Positions 1 to 5,286 of a stretch of DNA of 7,021 nucleotides are shown here, one piece after another. A program made the translations under genes and the position numbers. The notes beneath the pieces are model-generated. The model worked only from the letters and a program-made list of their open reading frames with translations. It was not told the origin of the DNA and did not search any database. Numbering within the stretch: position 1 is the first letter of the stretch; the number at the start of each line of letters is the position of its first letter. Location of the stretch: NCBI GenBank assembly GCA_031287295.1, contig JAITTH010000005.1:1-7021 (forward strand), read 5' to 3'. The stretch is from Eubacteriales Family XIII. Incertae Sedis bacterium (lineage in GTDB: Bacteria; Bacillota; Clostridia; Peptostreptococcales; Anaerovoracaceae).

Positions 1-1
1 A

Positions 2-97
2 AGGCTGATGGAGCAGATTCGTCAGGCAATTGAGTCTGGAGATTTTAACGAGCTCCGCCGTGATTTTTTTGCAAAGTATTACAAGACTGTTGTATGA
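2..97 (+). CDS. tgt: Queuine tRNA-ribosyltransferase (TGT), C-terminal end only
   Basis: The first 31 codons visible here are the tail of a gene whose start lies outside the window. The peptide begins RLMEQIRQAIESGDF and ends in a FFAKYY segment. This matches the C-terminal helix of bacterial tRNA-guanine transglycosylase, which in E. coli carries a similar RLMAGIRKAIEEG stretch. The enzyme exchanges guanine 34 of tRNAs with GUN anticodons for the queuosine precursor preQ1. The catalytic parts and zinc site are not in view, so the call rests on one short conserved stretch. The gene ends in a tandem stop, TGA then TAA in frame. metA follows 60 bases later on the same strand, so read-through into metA is possible. 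Confidence 0.72.
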   Translation, partial: RLMEQIRQAIESGDFNELRRDFFAKYYKTVV

Positions 98-98
98 T
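69..98 (+). promoter_or_regulatory. Candidate sigma-A promoter for metA inside the end of tgt
   Basis: TTGCAA at 69-74 and TATGAT at 93-98 are separated by 18 bases, matching 4 of 6 and 5 of 6 consensus positions. A start point near 105 would give a metA leader of about 50 bases that contains only the folded segment described separately. The pair overlaps the last tgt codons and the stop, so chance is a real possibility. Confidence 0.35.
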
Positions 99-112
99 AA
101 AACGAATGGTTG

Positions 113-153
113 GGTCGCACGAGGTGACCGGCCTCGAATCTGAAACGAAGAGG
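113..153 (+). promoter_or_regulatory. metA leader with interleaved complementary segments, possible pseudoknot or RBS mask
   Basis: GGTC (113-116) can pair with GACC (126-129), and CGAGG (120-124) with CCTCG (132-136). The two helices interleave in the order of an H-type pseudoknot. CCTC at 132-135 is also complementary to the metA ribosome binding sequence GAGG at 150-153, so it can pair either with the upstream CGAGG or with the ribosome binding site. This is an inference from base complementarity only. The sequence does not match the SAM-II consensus as I remember it. Confidence 0.3.
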
Positions 154-157
154 AAAC

Positions 158-1093
158 ATGCCGATACTGATTCAACGCGGTTTGCCCGCATATGATATTT
201 TAGCCAAAGAAAATGTTTTCGTGATGGACAAAGACAGAGGTGCGATTCAGGATATTCGCCCGCTGAAAATCGCGATTGTCAATCTGATGCCGTTGAAAGA
301 AATTACCGAAACGCAGCTTATTCGTGTGCTTGCGAATACGCCGCTTCAAGTCGATCTCCAGCTGCTCACCACCGAAAGCTATACGCCGACGCATGCCAAT
401 ATCGAACATCTGAAAACCTTCTATCTCACATTCGATGAGATCAAGAAGGAGCATTTGGATGGACTGATTATCACCGGGGCGCCTGTCGAGACAATACCGT
501 TTGAAGACGTGGATTATTGGAAAGAGCTTACCGAGATCATGGAATACTCCAAGCAGCATGTTTTCAGCACGCTGCATCTGTGCTGGGGTGCGCAAGCCGG
601 TCTGTATTATCATTTTGGGATTGACAAGGCACCTATGGAAAAAAAGCTTTTCGGCGTTTTTGAGCACCGTGCAACCGACAGTCGTTCAGAATTTACGAGG
701 GGTTTCGACGAGGTGTTTTACGTGCCGCATTCCCGGTATACGCAGATTCGGCGCGAAGATGTCGAAAAAGAACCACGCTTGAAGATTCTTGTCGAATCGG
801 AAGCGGCGGGCATCCATATGCTCATGACGCGGGACAAGAGAATGCTTTTCCTCCAAGGACATTCCGAATACGACTGGAATACGCTCAAATTGGAATATGA
901 ACGCGACAAAGCCAAGGGCATGGATACGCAGATTCCTAAGAATTACTTCCAAAATGACGACCCAAGCGACCGCGTGGTGGTTCGTTGGAGTGGTCATGCC
1001 AATTTGTTTTTCGCAAACTGGTTAAACTATGTTTACCAGGAGACACCCTACGATTTGAACAATCTCGACAAGCTGGCCTTGGGTGGACAATGA
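158..1093 (+). CDS. metA: Homoserine O-acyltransferase MetA, predicted acetyl-CoA type
   Basis: This enzyme acylates the hydroxyl of L-homoserine, the first committed step to methionine, in the cytoplasm. The 311-residue protein is full length for the MetA/HTS family and is collinear from the start (MPILIQRGLPA, then ENVFVM). Visible active-site elements are Lys47 in NLMPLKE, the nucleophile Cys142 in LHLCWGAQAG, and His235 and Glu237 in QGHSEYD. Residue 111, in GAPVET, is glutamate. In the family Glu111 goes with acetyl-CoA use and Gly111 with succinyl-CoA use, so I predict homoserine O-acetyltransferase activity. The ATG has a GAGG ribosome binding sequence four bases upstream, rather close. 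The stop codon overlaps the start of the next gene (ATGA), so the two are translationally coupled. The leader may carry regulatory structure. Confidence 0.95.
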   Translation: MPILIQRGLPAYDILAKENVFVMDKDRGAIQDIRPLKIAIVNLMPLKEITETQLIRVLANTPLQVDLQLLTTESYTPTHANIEHLKTFYLTFDEIKKEHLDGLIITGAPVETIPFEDVDYWKELTEIMEYSKQHVFSTLHLCWGAQAGLYYHFGIDKAPMEKKLFGVFEHRATDSRSEFTRGFDEVFYVPHSRYTQIRREDVEKEPRLKILVESEAAGIHMLMTRDKRMLFLQGHSEYDWNTLKLEYERDKAKGMDTQIPKNYFQNDDPSDRVVVRWSGHANLFFANWLNYVYQETPYDLNNLDKLALGGQ

Positions 1094-2256
1094 CGCAAGG
1101 TCTCTGTCCACACGCGGAAATCTGTGGCGGATGCACCTATCAGGGCGTTCCGTATGCACAGCAATTAGAAAGAAAGAATGAAGAAGTTCTGAACTACCTG
1201 CTTCAGTCGAAGCTTCTCTGTGGAGAATACACCGGTAGCAAACCAAGTCCGCATATTTACGCCTATCGAAACAAGATGGAATACAGTTTTGGGGATGAAG
1301 TAAAAGAGGGTCCCATGACGCTCGGGCTTCATCGAAAAAAGAGCTATATGTCTGTCATTGAAACGGATGGCTGCCAAATCGTGCCACCGGATTTCGACCT
1401 CATTCGTCGCAGCGTGCTCACCGCGATGCGCGCATCGGGACACAGTTTTCATCACAAGCGCACGCATAAGGGCTTTCTTCGGTTTCTTGTGCTCCGTCGA
1501 GGCGAAAATACGGGACAGCTGCTGATTAATCTTGTGACGACCGACGAGGAAACACTCGATGCAGAGGCATTCGTCAATCTGCTTCTTTCGCTCGAGACGG
1601 AAAATCGTATCGTCGGCATTCTTCATACGATCTATAACGGCAGGGCAGATGTGGTCGCCTCGGATGAAATGCGTCTGCTTTATGGAGTGCCCTATTACGA
1701 GGAAAAAATGATGAATCGGCACTTCCGCGTCAATGCACTCTCGTTTTTCCAGACAAACACAGCTGCTGTGGAACGTATGTTTACCGAGGCGCTGGAGATG
1801 ATTCCCGTTCTCGAAGAAAAGAAGGTTTTCGATTTGTATTGTGGCACCGGTGCGATTTCGCTGGCACTTTCCGGCAAGGCAAAAGAGGTCATTGGTATTG
1901 AAATTGTTGCAGCTTCGGTTCACGCCGCAAAAGAAAACGCTACCCGAAACAATGTCTCAAACTGTCGTTTTCTCGAAGGGGACGCTTTCGAAGTTTTGGA
2001 AGGTATGAACGAACATCCCGATCTCATCGTCGTGGACCCGCCTCGCATGGGGATGCACCCGAAGGCGCTTAAGAAAATCATCGGCTACCGCGTGGATGAG
2101 ATTCTTTACATCAGTTGCAATCCCAAAACTTTTGCGCAAAATGCAGCCGTCCTCACAGAGAACGGCTACAGATTGGATGTATTAAAAGTCTACGATAATT
2201 TCCCCTTCACAAAGCACATTGAGCTTTCGTCACGCTTCATTCTCAGGGAACGATAG
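1090..2256 (+). CDS. 23S rRNA (uracil-5-)-methyltransferase, RlmC/RlmD (RumA/RumB) family, without TRAM domain
   Basis: The protein is SAM-dependent and methylates C5 of a uridine in RNA; relatives act on U747 and/or U1939 of 23S rRNA. From the ATG that overlaps the metA stop it has 388 residues. An iron-sulfur cluster site is seen as Cys6, Cys12, Cys15 (C-x5-C-x2-C) and Cys95. The SAM-binding motif DLYCGTGAIS is at about 248-257, preceded by FFQTN at 219-223. The catalytic segment VVDPPRMGMHP is near 315-324, the nucleophile Cys343 lies in YISCNP, and the likely base Glu378 in KHIEL. Many Firmicutes homologues (RlmCD type, about 450 residues) carry an N-terminal TRAM RNA-binding domain. Here the Fe-S cysteines start at residue 6, so TRAM is absent, as in E. 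coli RlmC. The frame stays open upstream into metA, but only the 1090 start puts the Fe-S domain at the N-terminus. The target uridine cannot be decided here. Confidence 0.88.
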   Translation: MTQGLCPHAEICGGCTYQGVPYAQQLERKNEEVLNYLLQSKLLCGEYTGSKPSPHIYAYRNKMEYSFGDEVKEGPMTLGLHRKKSYMSVIETDGCQIVPPDFDLIRRSVLTAMRASGHSFHHKRTHKGFLRFLVLRRGENTGQLLINLVTTDEETLDAEAFVNLLLSLETENRIVGILHTIYNGRADVVASDEMRLLYGVPYYEEKMMNRHFRVNALSFFQTNTAAVERMFTEALEMIPVLEEKKVFDLYCGTGAISLALSGKAKEVIGIEIVAASVHAAKENATRNNVSNCRFLEGDAFEVLEGMNEHPDLIVVDPPRMGMHPKALKKIIGYRVDEILYISCNPKTFAQNAAVLTENGYRLDVLKVYDNFPFTKHIELSSRFILRER

Positions 2257-2278
2257 AAAAAACGAGCAAGCTCCTTTC
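2253..2278 (-). terminator. Possible intrinsic terminator downstream of the desulfoferrodoxin gene
   Basis: Read on the minus strand, GAGC-TT-GCTC (a CUUG-type tight loop) is followed by G and a run of six T. A-T pairs beyond one G-G mismatch could extend the stem. The core is only four pairs, so this is weak. It lies between two convergent genes, where a terminator is expected. I see no comparable T-run signal for the + strand methyltransferase. Confidence 0.35.
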
Positions 2279-2280
2279 GC

Positions 2281-2661
2281 TTAAGCTTCGGCAGCCCACA
2301 GACCGTGTAGATTGCAATATTCGTATGCAGTTACGGTCGAGTTGCCTACGACTTTGAAGGTTGCTTCGGGTTTTTCACCCGGGTTGAGCGGTTTTCTCTG
2401 CGTAATTCCGTCGGACGTAATGGCAATCCACTGAATGAAATGCTCTTCCAACATCGGATGTTCGACAGAGCCGACCTTTACGGTGACCGTATCTCCGTTT
2501 TTCTCGATGACAGGAACATGCTTCTCCGTGGCTGCATCGGTTGTGTTCGCTTTGAGTACCTGCATTTCTTCGCCACAACATACCGGAACGAGCCCCGAAT
2601 CGTTGACGACACCCAATAGATTTCCGCAGTGATTACATTTATAGAATTTTTTTTCTGTCAT
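2281..2661 (-). CDS. dfx: Desulfoferrodoxin (two-iron superoxide reductase)
   Basis: It reduces superoxide to hydrogen peroxide without releasing oxygen, protecting anaerobes in the cytoplasm; electrons usually come from rubredoxin. The 126-residue protein has the standard two-domain layout. The N-terminal desulforedoxin-like domain binds an FeCys4 centre through Cys9, Cys12, Cys28 and Cys29. The C-terminal domain binds the catalytic FeHis4Cys centre through His48, His68, His74, Cys116 and His119 (CNLHGLW). The conserved Glu46-Lys47 pair (EKHVP) next to the first histidine is intact. All ligands are present, so the enzyme should be active. AGGAGG on the minus strand at 2671-2676 sits nine bases before the ATG and supports this start. 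The gene follows the PepD-like lipoprotein gene after 128 bases on the same strand, so co-transcription is possible but not shown. Confidence 0.96.
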   Translation of the reverse strand: MTEKKFYKCNHCGNLLGVVNDSGLVPVCCGEEMQVLKANTTDAATEKHVPVIEKNGDTVTVKVGSVEHPMLEEHFIQWIAITSDGITQRKPLNPGEKPEATFKVVGNSTVTAYEYCNLHGLWAAEA

Positions 2662-2684
2662 ATGAATTGTCCTCCTACATTTTT

Positions 2685-2695
2685 TTGAAATTCAA
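2685..2695. promoter_or_regulatory. Short palindrome upstream of the desulfoferrodoxin ribosome binding site
   Basis: TTGAAATTCAA is an 11-base inverted repeat centred on one A. It lies 24-34 bases before the dfx ATG, just upstream of its AGGAGG. It could be an operator, but it is short and AT-rich and does not match the PerR box. No good -35/-10 pair was found in the rest of the 128-base gap (2662-2789). Confidence 0.2.
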
Positions 2696-2789
2696 GAAAT
2701 AACTTCTAAAAACATCCTACCACAGGAAGAATGTTTCAGCTAGCATTGCTTTGTTACATGAGGCAAAGGAAAAGTCGGAGCAACTATTT

Positions 2790-4346
2790 TCAAGAGGAGG
2801 AAGCAAGAGAACGCGTCAGGTTTTTGAAATAGCTTGCGATGGTGTTTGCTGCAATCGGCAGGTTTTTTTCTTTGATGGACTCGTAAATATGATCTGCGTT
2901 GTCGATCTGCATTCCGATGGAAACCACTTGAAGATTTGGGTTGGTCGTGTAAAAATAACCGAGTTCTCCGATGTTCGTGGCGGGCATCACCGAAATTTCC
3001 TGTCCGGAATTTTCATTCAATGCCTGGGCCAAAAGTTCAATCGTCTCATTCTCTTTCGGAGGCATGGCGCCGGGAATGCTCGATTTGCTCTCAAAATGGA
3101 TGTTGGACAATTTTTCGATTGCGACTTGTTCAAGAAGTGCGGCGTCTAAGGCTTCTTCCGAATCTGCCTCGATGAAAAAGCTGCAAGAAAAACTTTCGGG
3201 GTTGATGGAAAAATGACTTACTGTAAGTGTGGGTAAAACATCGTTTTGCAGGGAAAAATCGATGCTGGTAAGGCTAAACAGACAGGCAATCAGCCGATTT
3301 AAATCTGCGTTTGAGATGCATTTTTCGGGCAGAATGGTTTCGATCATACGAATGTCGAATACATGTGTACTGTTATCGTTGGATTTGCTGTATTCGCGTG
3401 CTACACTGTTGAATATTTGTCGGAATCGTGTCTGTTCGTAGTCGTTGAGAATCACCACGGCGACTGCCTGGTTTGGCGCCTGCAAGGAATTCCCTTCTGT
3501 TGTGAACGACGAAAGCTCATAGAAGATGCCACTTGCTTTTGTTGTGCTGAGAATTTCAGACAGGATGGCAACGGGATTGGTCGGTTGCAGCTCACCGTCG
3601 CCTGAATGCGCATAGGCACCCGAAACCGCAACCACATAGGCACTGCGATTTTTGACGGCAGCAGATTCCAGCGCCGAAGATGTTGTAAGCAGCTTCGCAT
3701 ATTTGCTTCCGATTCGTATTTTATCTTGAGATATTTCATTGACGTTGATGAGCAGATCGCCTTCCAGGTATTTCTTGTCGAGCCCGGCTGCGCCGGACAT
3801 GGTGCTCGAGCCATAGGCGGTAAACAAGAGGCGCATGGGACCGTGAGGGTCTTCAAGATGCATCAGTGCAATCAGCGATGCGATACCGACGGCACTGTCT
3901 GCGCCCATAGACATCTGCGTGGCACTGATGTTGCCGAACGTGTCAAGGTAGATATCGACACCTTGTGAGGTCGGATCAAAACGGATGGCGGGTGAAATGT
4001 CGATGTTTGCATCTGTCCGGGTTTGCAGAATGGTAACAGGAAGATTCTCCATTCCTGCACTTGCGGGTATTTCCACAATCACATTGCCTGCATCGTCCCA
4101 AATAGGCTGTAAGCCTGTGTTTTCGGCAGCTTTTACAATATATTCATTGATTGCTTTCGGATAGTCTTCTCCGCTCCTGGGAATTCCGCAAACGCCCAAA
4201 TAGTAAGAATAGACAAATTCAGGTGTGAAAATATCGGTAGACTCTGTCTTTTGAGATTCACATCCAAAGAAGACAAAGGTTGTTAAAAAAAGGAGAAATA
4301 CAACAAGAAATAGTGGCGTTGCTTTTTTCATCGGAAGTTTTCGCAT
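2790..4346 (-). CDS. Putative lipoprotein related to M20C dipeptidase PepD, probably catalytically inactive
   Basis: The N-terminus is a lipoprotein signal: basic MRKLPMKK, a hydrophobic stretch at about 11-27, then FFGC with Cys29 as lipidation site. The body (about 43-518) follows aminoacyl-histidine dipeptidase PepD along its length: CGIPRSGE near 53-60, GNVIVEIPASAGMEN near 88-101, MGADSAVGIAS at 147-157, LDKKYLEGDLLIN near 189-201, AHSG in the lid domain at 246-249, and VSIG at 475-478. PepD enzymes are normally cytoplasmic, so a lipid-anchored version is unusual. By manual alignment the metal and catalytic positions are mostly replaced: first His to Arg110, the Glu pair to Gly179-Ser180, Asp to Asn203, and the C-terminal His to Asp485 with a His one residue on. 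Asp112 and bridging Asp150 remain. I infer a pseudo-peptidase, perhaps a peptide-binding or structural surface protein. Met6 (position 4331) is an alternative start; AGGA sits only two bases before the chosen ATG. Confidence 0.72.
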   Translation of the reverse strand: MRKLPMKKATPLFLVVFLLFLTTFVFFGCESQKTESTDIFTPEFVYSYYLGVCGIPRSGEDYPKAINEYIVKAAENTGLQPIWDDAGNVIVEIPASAGMENLPVTILQTRTDANIDISPAIRFDPTSQGVDIYLDTFGNISATQMSMGADSAVGIASLIALMHLEDPHGPMRLLFTAYGSSTMSGAAGLDKKYLEGDLLINVNEISQDKIRIGSKYAKLLTTSSALESAAVKNRSAYVVAVSGAYAHSGDGELQPTNPVAILSEILSTTKASGIFYELSSFTTEGNSLQAPNQAVAVVILNDYEQTRFRQIFNSVAREYSKSNDNSTHVFDIRMIETILPEKCISNADLNRLIACLFSLTSIDFSLQNDVLPTLTVSHFSINPESFSCSFFIEADSEEALDAALLEQVAIEKLSNIHFESKSSIPGAMPPKENETIELLAQALNENSGQEISVMPATNIGELGYFYTTNPNLQVVSIGMQIDNADHIYESIKEKNLPIAANTIASYFKNLTRSLASSS

Positions 4347-4393
4347 GTTCCTATTATGGCATATTATTTATGAAATGAAAACCAAAATCTGTC

Positions 4394-4422
4394 TTGCTTT
4401 CGTATAAAAGATGTGGTATATT
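4394..4422 (+). promoter_or_regulatory. Sigma-A type promoter for rpmB
   Basis: TTGCTT (4394-4399) and TATATT (4417-4422) are separated by exactly 17 bases. Transcription would start near 4429, giving a leader of about 80 bases before rpmB. The site lies in the 164-base divergent gap between the lipoprotein gene and rpmB. I found no clear promoter pair for the minus-strand lipoprotein gene in this gap. Confidence 0.6.
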
Positions 4423-4431
4423 TATTCGCGT

Positions 4432-4486
4432 CCGTTGTCAAACGGTAATCTATTTCAGAACACGACAGCCGGGTAAAGGATTCGGC
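4432..4486 (+). promoter_or_regulatory. rpmB leader with two hairpins
   Basis: The first hairpin is CCGTT-GTCA-AACGG (4432-4445), right after the predicted transcription start. The second is GCCGGGT-AAAGG-ATTCGGC (4468-4486), seven pairs including two G-U, ending ten bases before the ribosome binding site. Such leaders can be bound by a ribosomal protein for autoregulation. I do not recognise a named family, so the function is inferred. Confidence 0.35.
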
Positions 4487-4510
4487 GTTAGAACATAAGG
4501 AGGGACGACC

Positions 4511-4702
4511 ATGTCAAGGAAATGTGCAATTTGCGGAAAAGGACAAGCTTCCGGCAATAATGTTTCTCATTCAAACAGACATACCAAGAGAAAGTGGAAC
4601 GTAAATATTCAATCGGTTCGGGTTCGTGAAAACGGCACCGTAAAGCGCTTGAATGTCTGTACGGCATGTCTCCGGTCCGGGAAAGTGGCGAGAGCAATCT
4701 AG
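4511..4702 (+). CDS. rpmB: 50S ribosomal protein L28, four-cysteine (zinc-binding) form
   Basis: This is a structural protein of the large ribosomal subunit. The 63-residue length is normal for bacterial L28 of Firmicutes. The sequence opens MSRKCAICGKGQASGN and carries the family segment VSHSNRHTKRKW at about 18-29. Two CxxC pairs, Cys5/Cys8 and Cys50/Cys53, form the zinc-ribbon site of the C+ variant; C- paralogues lacking these cysteines exist in some bacteria. Initiation is strong: AAGGAGGG at 4497-4504, six bases before ATG. A promoter and structured leader lie upstream, and an intrinsic terminator begins 32 bases after the stop, so rpmB is probably made largely as its own transcript. 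Confidence 0.97.
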   Translation: MSRKCAICGKGQASGNNVSHSNRHTKRKWNVNIQSVRVRENGTVKRLNVCTACLRSGKVARAI

Positions 4703-4734
4703 TCGCAGTTTCCAAGTAGTTTGCTTTGTTGAAG

Positions 4735-4768
4735 AATCGACGAAACCGATGTGTTTGGTCGATTTTTT
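4735..4768 (+). terminator. Intrinsic terminator after rpmB
   Basis: AATCGAC (4735-4741) pairs with GTCGATT (4758-4764). Beyond a G-G mismatch, AAAC (4743-4746) pairs with GTTT (4753-4756) around a six-base loop. A run of six T follows at 4763-4768, and a second CGATTTTTT copy comes directly after. This is the most convincing terminator in the window. It separates rpmB from the Asp23-like gene. Confidence 0.85.
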
Positions 4769-4834
4769 CGATTTTTTCATAGATGCGTGGACGACGAACG
4801 GGGTACGGATTCGCCTCGGAGTGGGCTGCGAAAA

Positions 4835-4864
4835 TTCGCCGGAAGCAGGAACATTTTCGGCGAA
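4835..4864 (+). promoter_or_regulatory. Ten-pair hairpin just upstream of the Asp23-like gene
   Basis: TTCGCCGGAA (4835-4844) pairs with TTTCGGCGAA (4855-4864) over ten positions with one G-U, around a ten-base loop GCAGGAACAT. The loop contains AGGA, the only ribosome-binding-like sequence before the gene. No T-run follows on the + strand, so it is not a forward terminator. On the minus strand four T follow, but no minus-strand gene ends here. It could be a translational control element or a protein-binding dyad. Confidence 0.45.
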
Positions 4865-4867
4865 ATA

Positions 4868-4876
4868 TGTTAGAAT
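4868..4876 (+). promoter_or_regulatory. Possible extended -10 element for the Asp23-like gene
   Basis: TGTTAGAAT fits the TG-N-TAGAAT extended -10 pattern, with no good -35 box upstream. A start point near 4882-4884 would nearly coincide with the ATG at 4882, implying a leaderless or almost leaderless message. It lies downstream of the rpmB terminator, where a new promoter is expected. The evidence is weak. Confidence 0.22.
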
Positions 4877-4881
4877 TGCTT

Positions 4882-5286
4882 ATGCTATATAAGAAGATAA
4901 CAGAATATGGAAGTATTTCTTTTGATAAGGCAATTGTGGCAAAGATTGTCCGAAACATCGTTTCCGCGCATGAGAAGCGCGTGTTTTTTTCGGATGCAAA
5001 AGGGCGTCTGCACAGAAACCTCATGAAAGAAATGAGTGAAGACACGAGCTTTTTAGAGGCAAACTATCGCGAAGAAGACAATACACTAGACCTTTGTTTG
5101 TATTTTATTCTCCGCTTCGGAACAAGCATTCGGGGAACAGCCGAGGTGTTGACAGAAGCCATAAGGCGCGATATTCCAAGCATAATCGGTTGCCGCGTGG
5201 ATCGGGTCGATATTGTGATTACCGGCGTTCTTTCACGCAAACTTCTGAAAAATCGTACAGAGGTAACCACCTATGCCGACAAATAG
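4882..5286 (+). CDS. Asp23/Gls24 family (DUF322) protein
   Basis: From this ATG the protein has 134 residues, within the family's usual 110-140. The family signature is split as usual: an N-terminal YGSISFDKAIVAKIV (about 9-23), then a beta-rich half with LCLYFILRFGTSI (about 71-83), and a C-terminal VDRVDIVITGVL (about 106-117). The middle (about 30-65) is divergent and I cannot match it. Family members include Staphylococcus Asp23, a membrane-associated alkaline-shock protein, and the YloU-type proteins encoded beside rpmB; the precise biochemical role is unknown. The start is uncertain: ATG at 4867 adds five residues, and the frame is open back to 4783, but that extension is basic and unlike the family. 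No good ribosome binding site precedes any candidate. The gene overlaps recG by 14 bases. Confidence 0.8.
   Translation: MLYKKITEYGSISFDKAIVAKIVRNIVSAHEKRVFFSDAKGRLHRNLMKEMSEDTSFLEANYREEDNTLDLCLYFILRFGTSIRGTAEVLTEAIRRDIPSIIGCRVDRVDIVITGVLSRKLLKNRTEVTTYADK
5259..5263 (+). promoter_or_regulatory. Ribosome binding site of recG inside the Asp23-like gene
   Basis: AGAGG lies nine bases before the ATG at 5273 and decides the recG start, which is within the last codons of the preceding gene. The arrangement implies translational coupling. Confidence 0.6.

Noticed and set aside
98..157. SAM-II or other known SAM riboswitch before metA
   Set aside because: The region is near the right size, but the SAM-II signature ending in a GCTAAA-like segment is absent and there is no room for an S-box (SAM-I).
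985..1089. Upstream in-frame start for the methyltransferase
   Set aside because: The extension lies wholly inside the conserved C-terminal part of metA and would place 35 unrelated residues before the Fe-S domain.
1165..1923. Long minus-strand open frame (252 codons) opposite the methyltransferase
   Set aside because: It is antisense to a clearly conserved gene, has no ribosome binding site, and its translation has no recognisable domain.
2740..2770. CTTTG/CAAAG inverted repeat as terminator for the lipoprotein gene
   Set aside because: Only five mostly A-T pairs around a ten-base loop, with no adjoining T-run on the minus strand.
4760..4778. Tandem CGATTTTTT copies as a possible repeat element
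   Set aside because: Only two copies, and the first is explained as the T-run of the rpmB terminator.
4783..4866. Upstream in-frame start for the Asp23-like protein
   Set aside because: The extra 28 residues are highly basic and unlike the family, no ribosome binding site precedes that ATG, and the region contains the hairpin at 4835-4864.
4488..5045. Minus-strand open frame (185 codons) spanning rpmB and the Asp23-like gene
   Set aside because: It crosses two well-supported + strand genes and a terminator, and its translation matches nothing.
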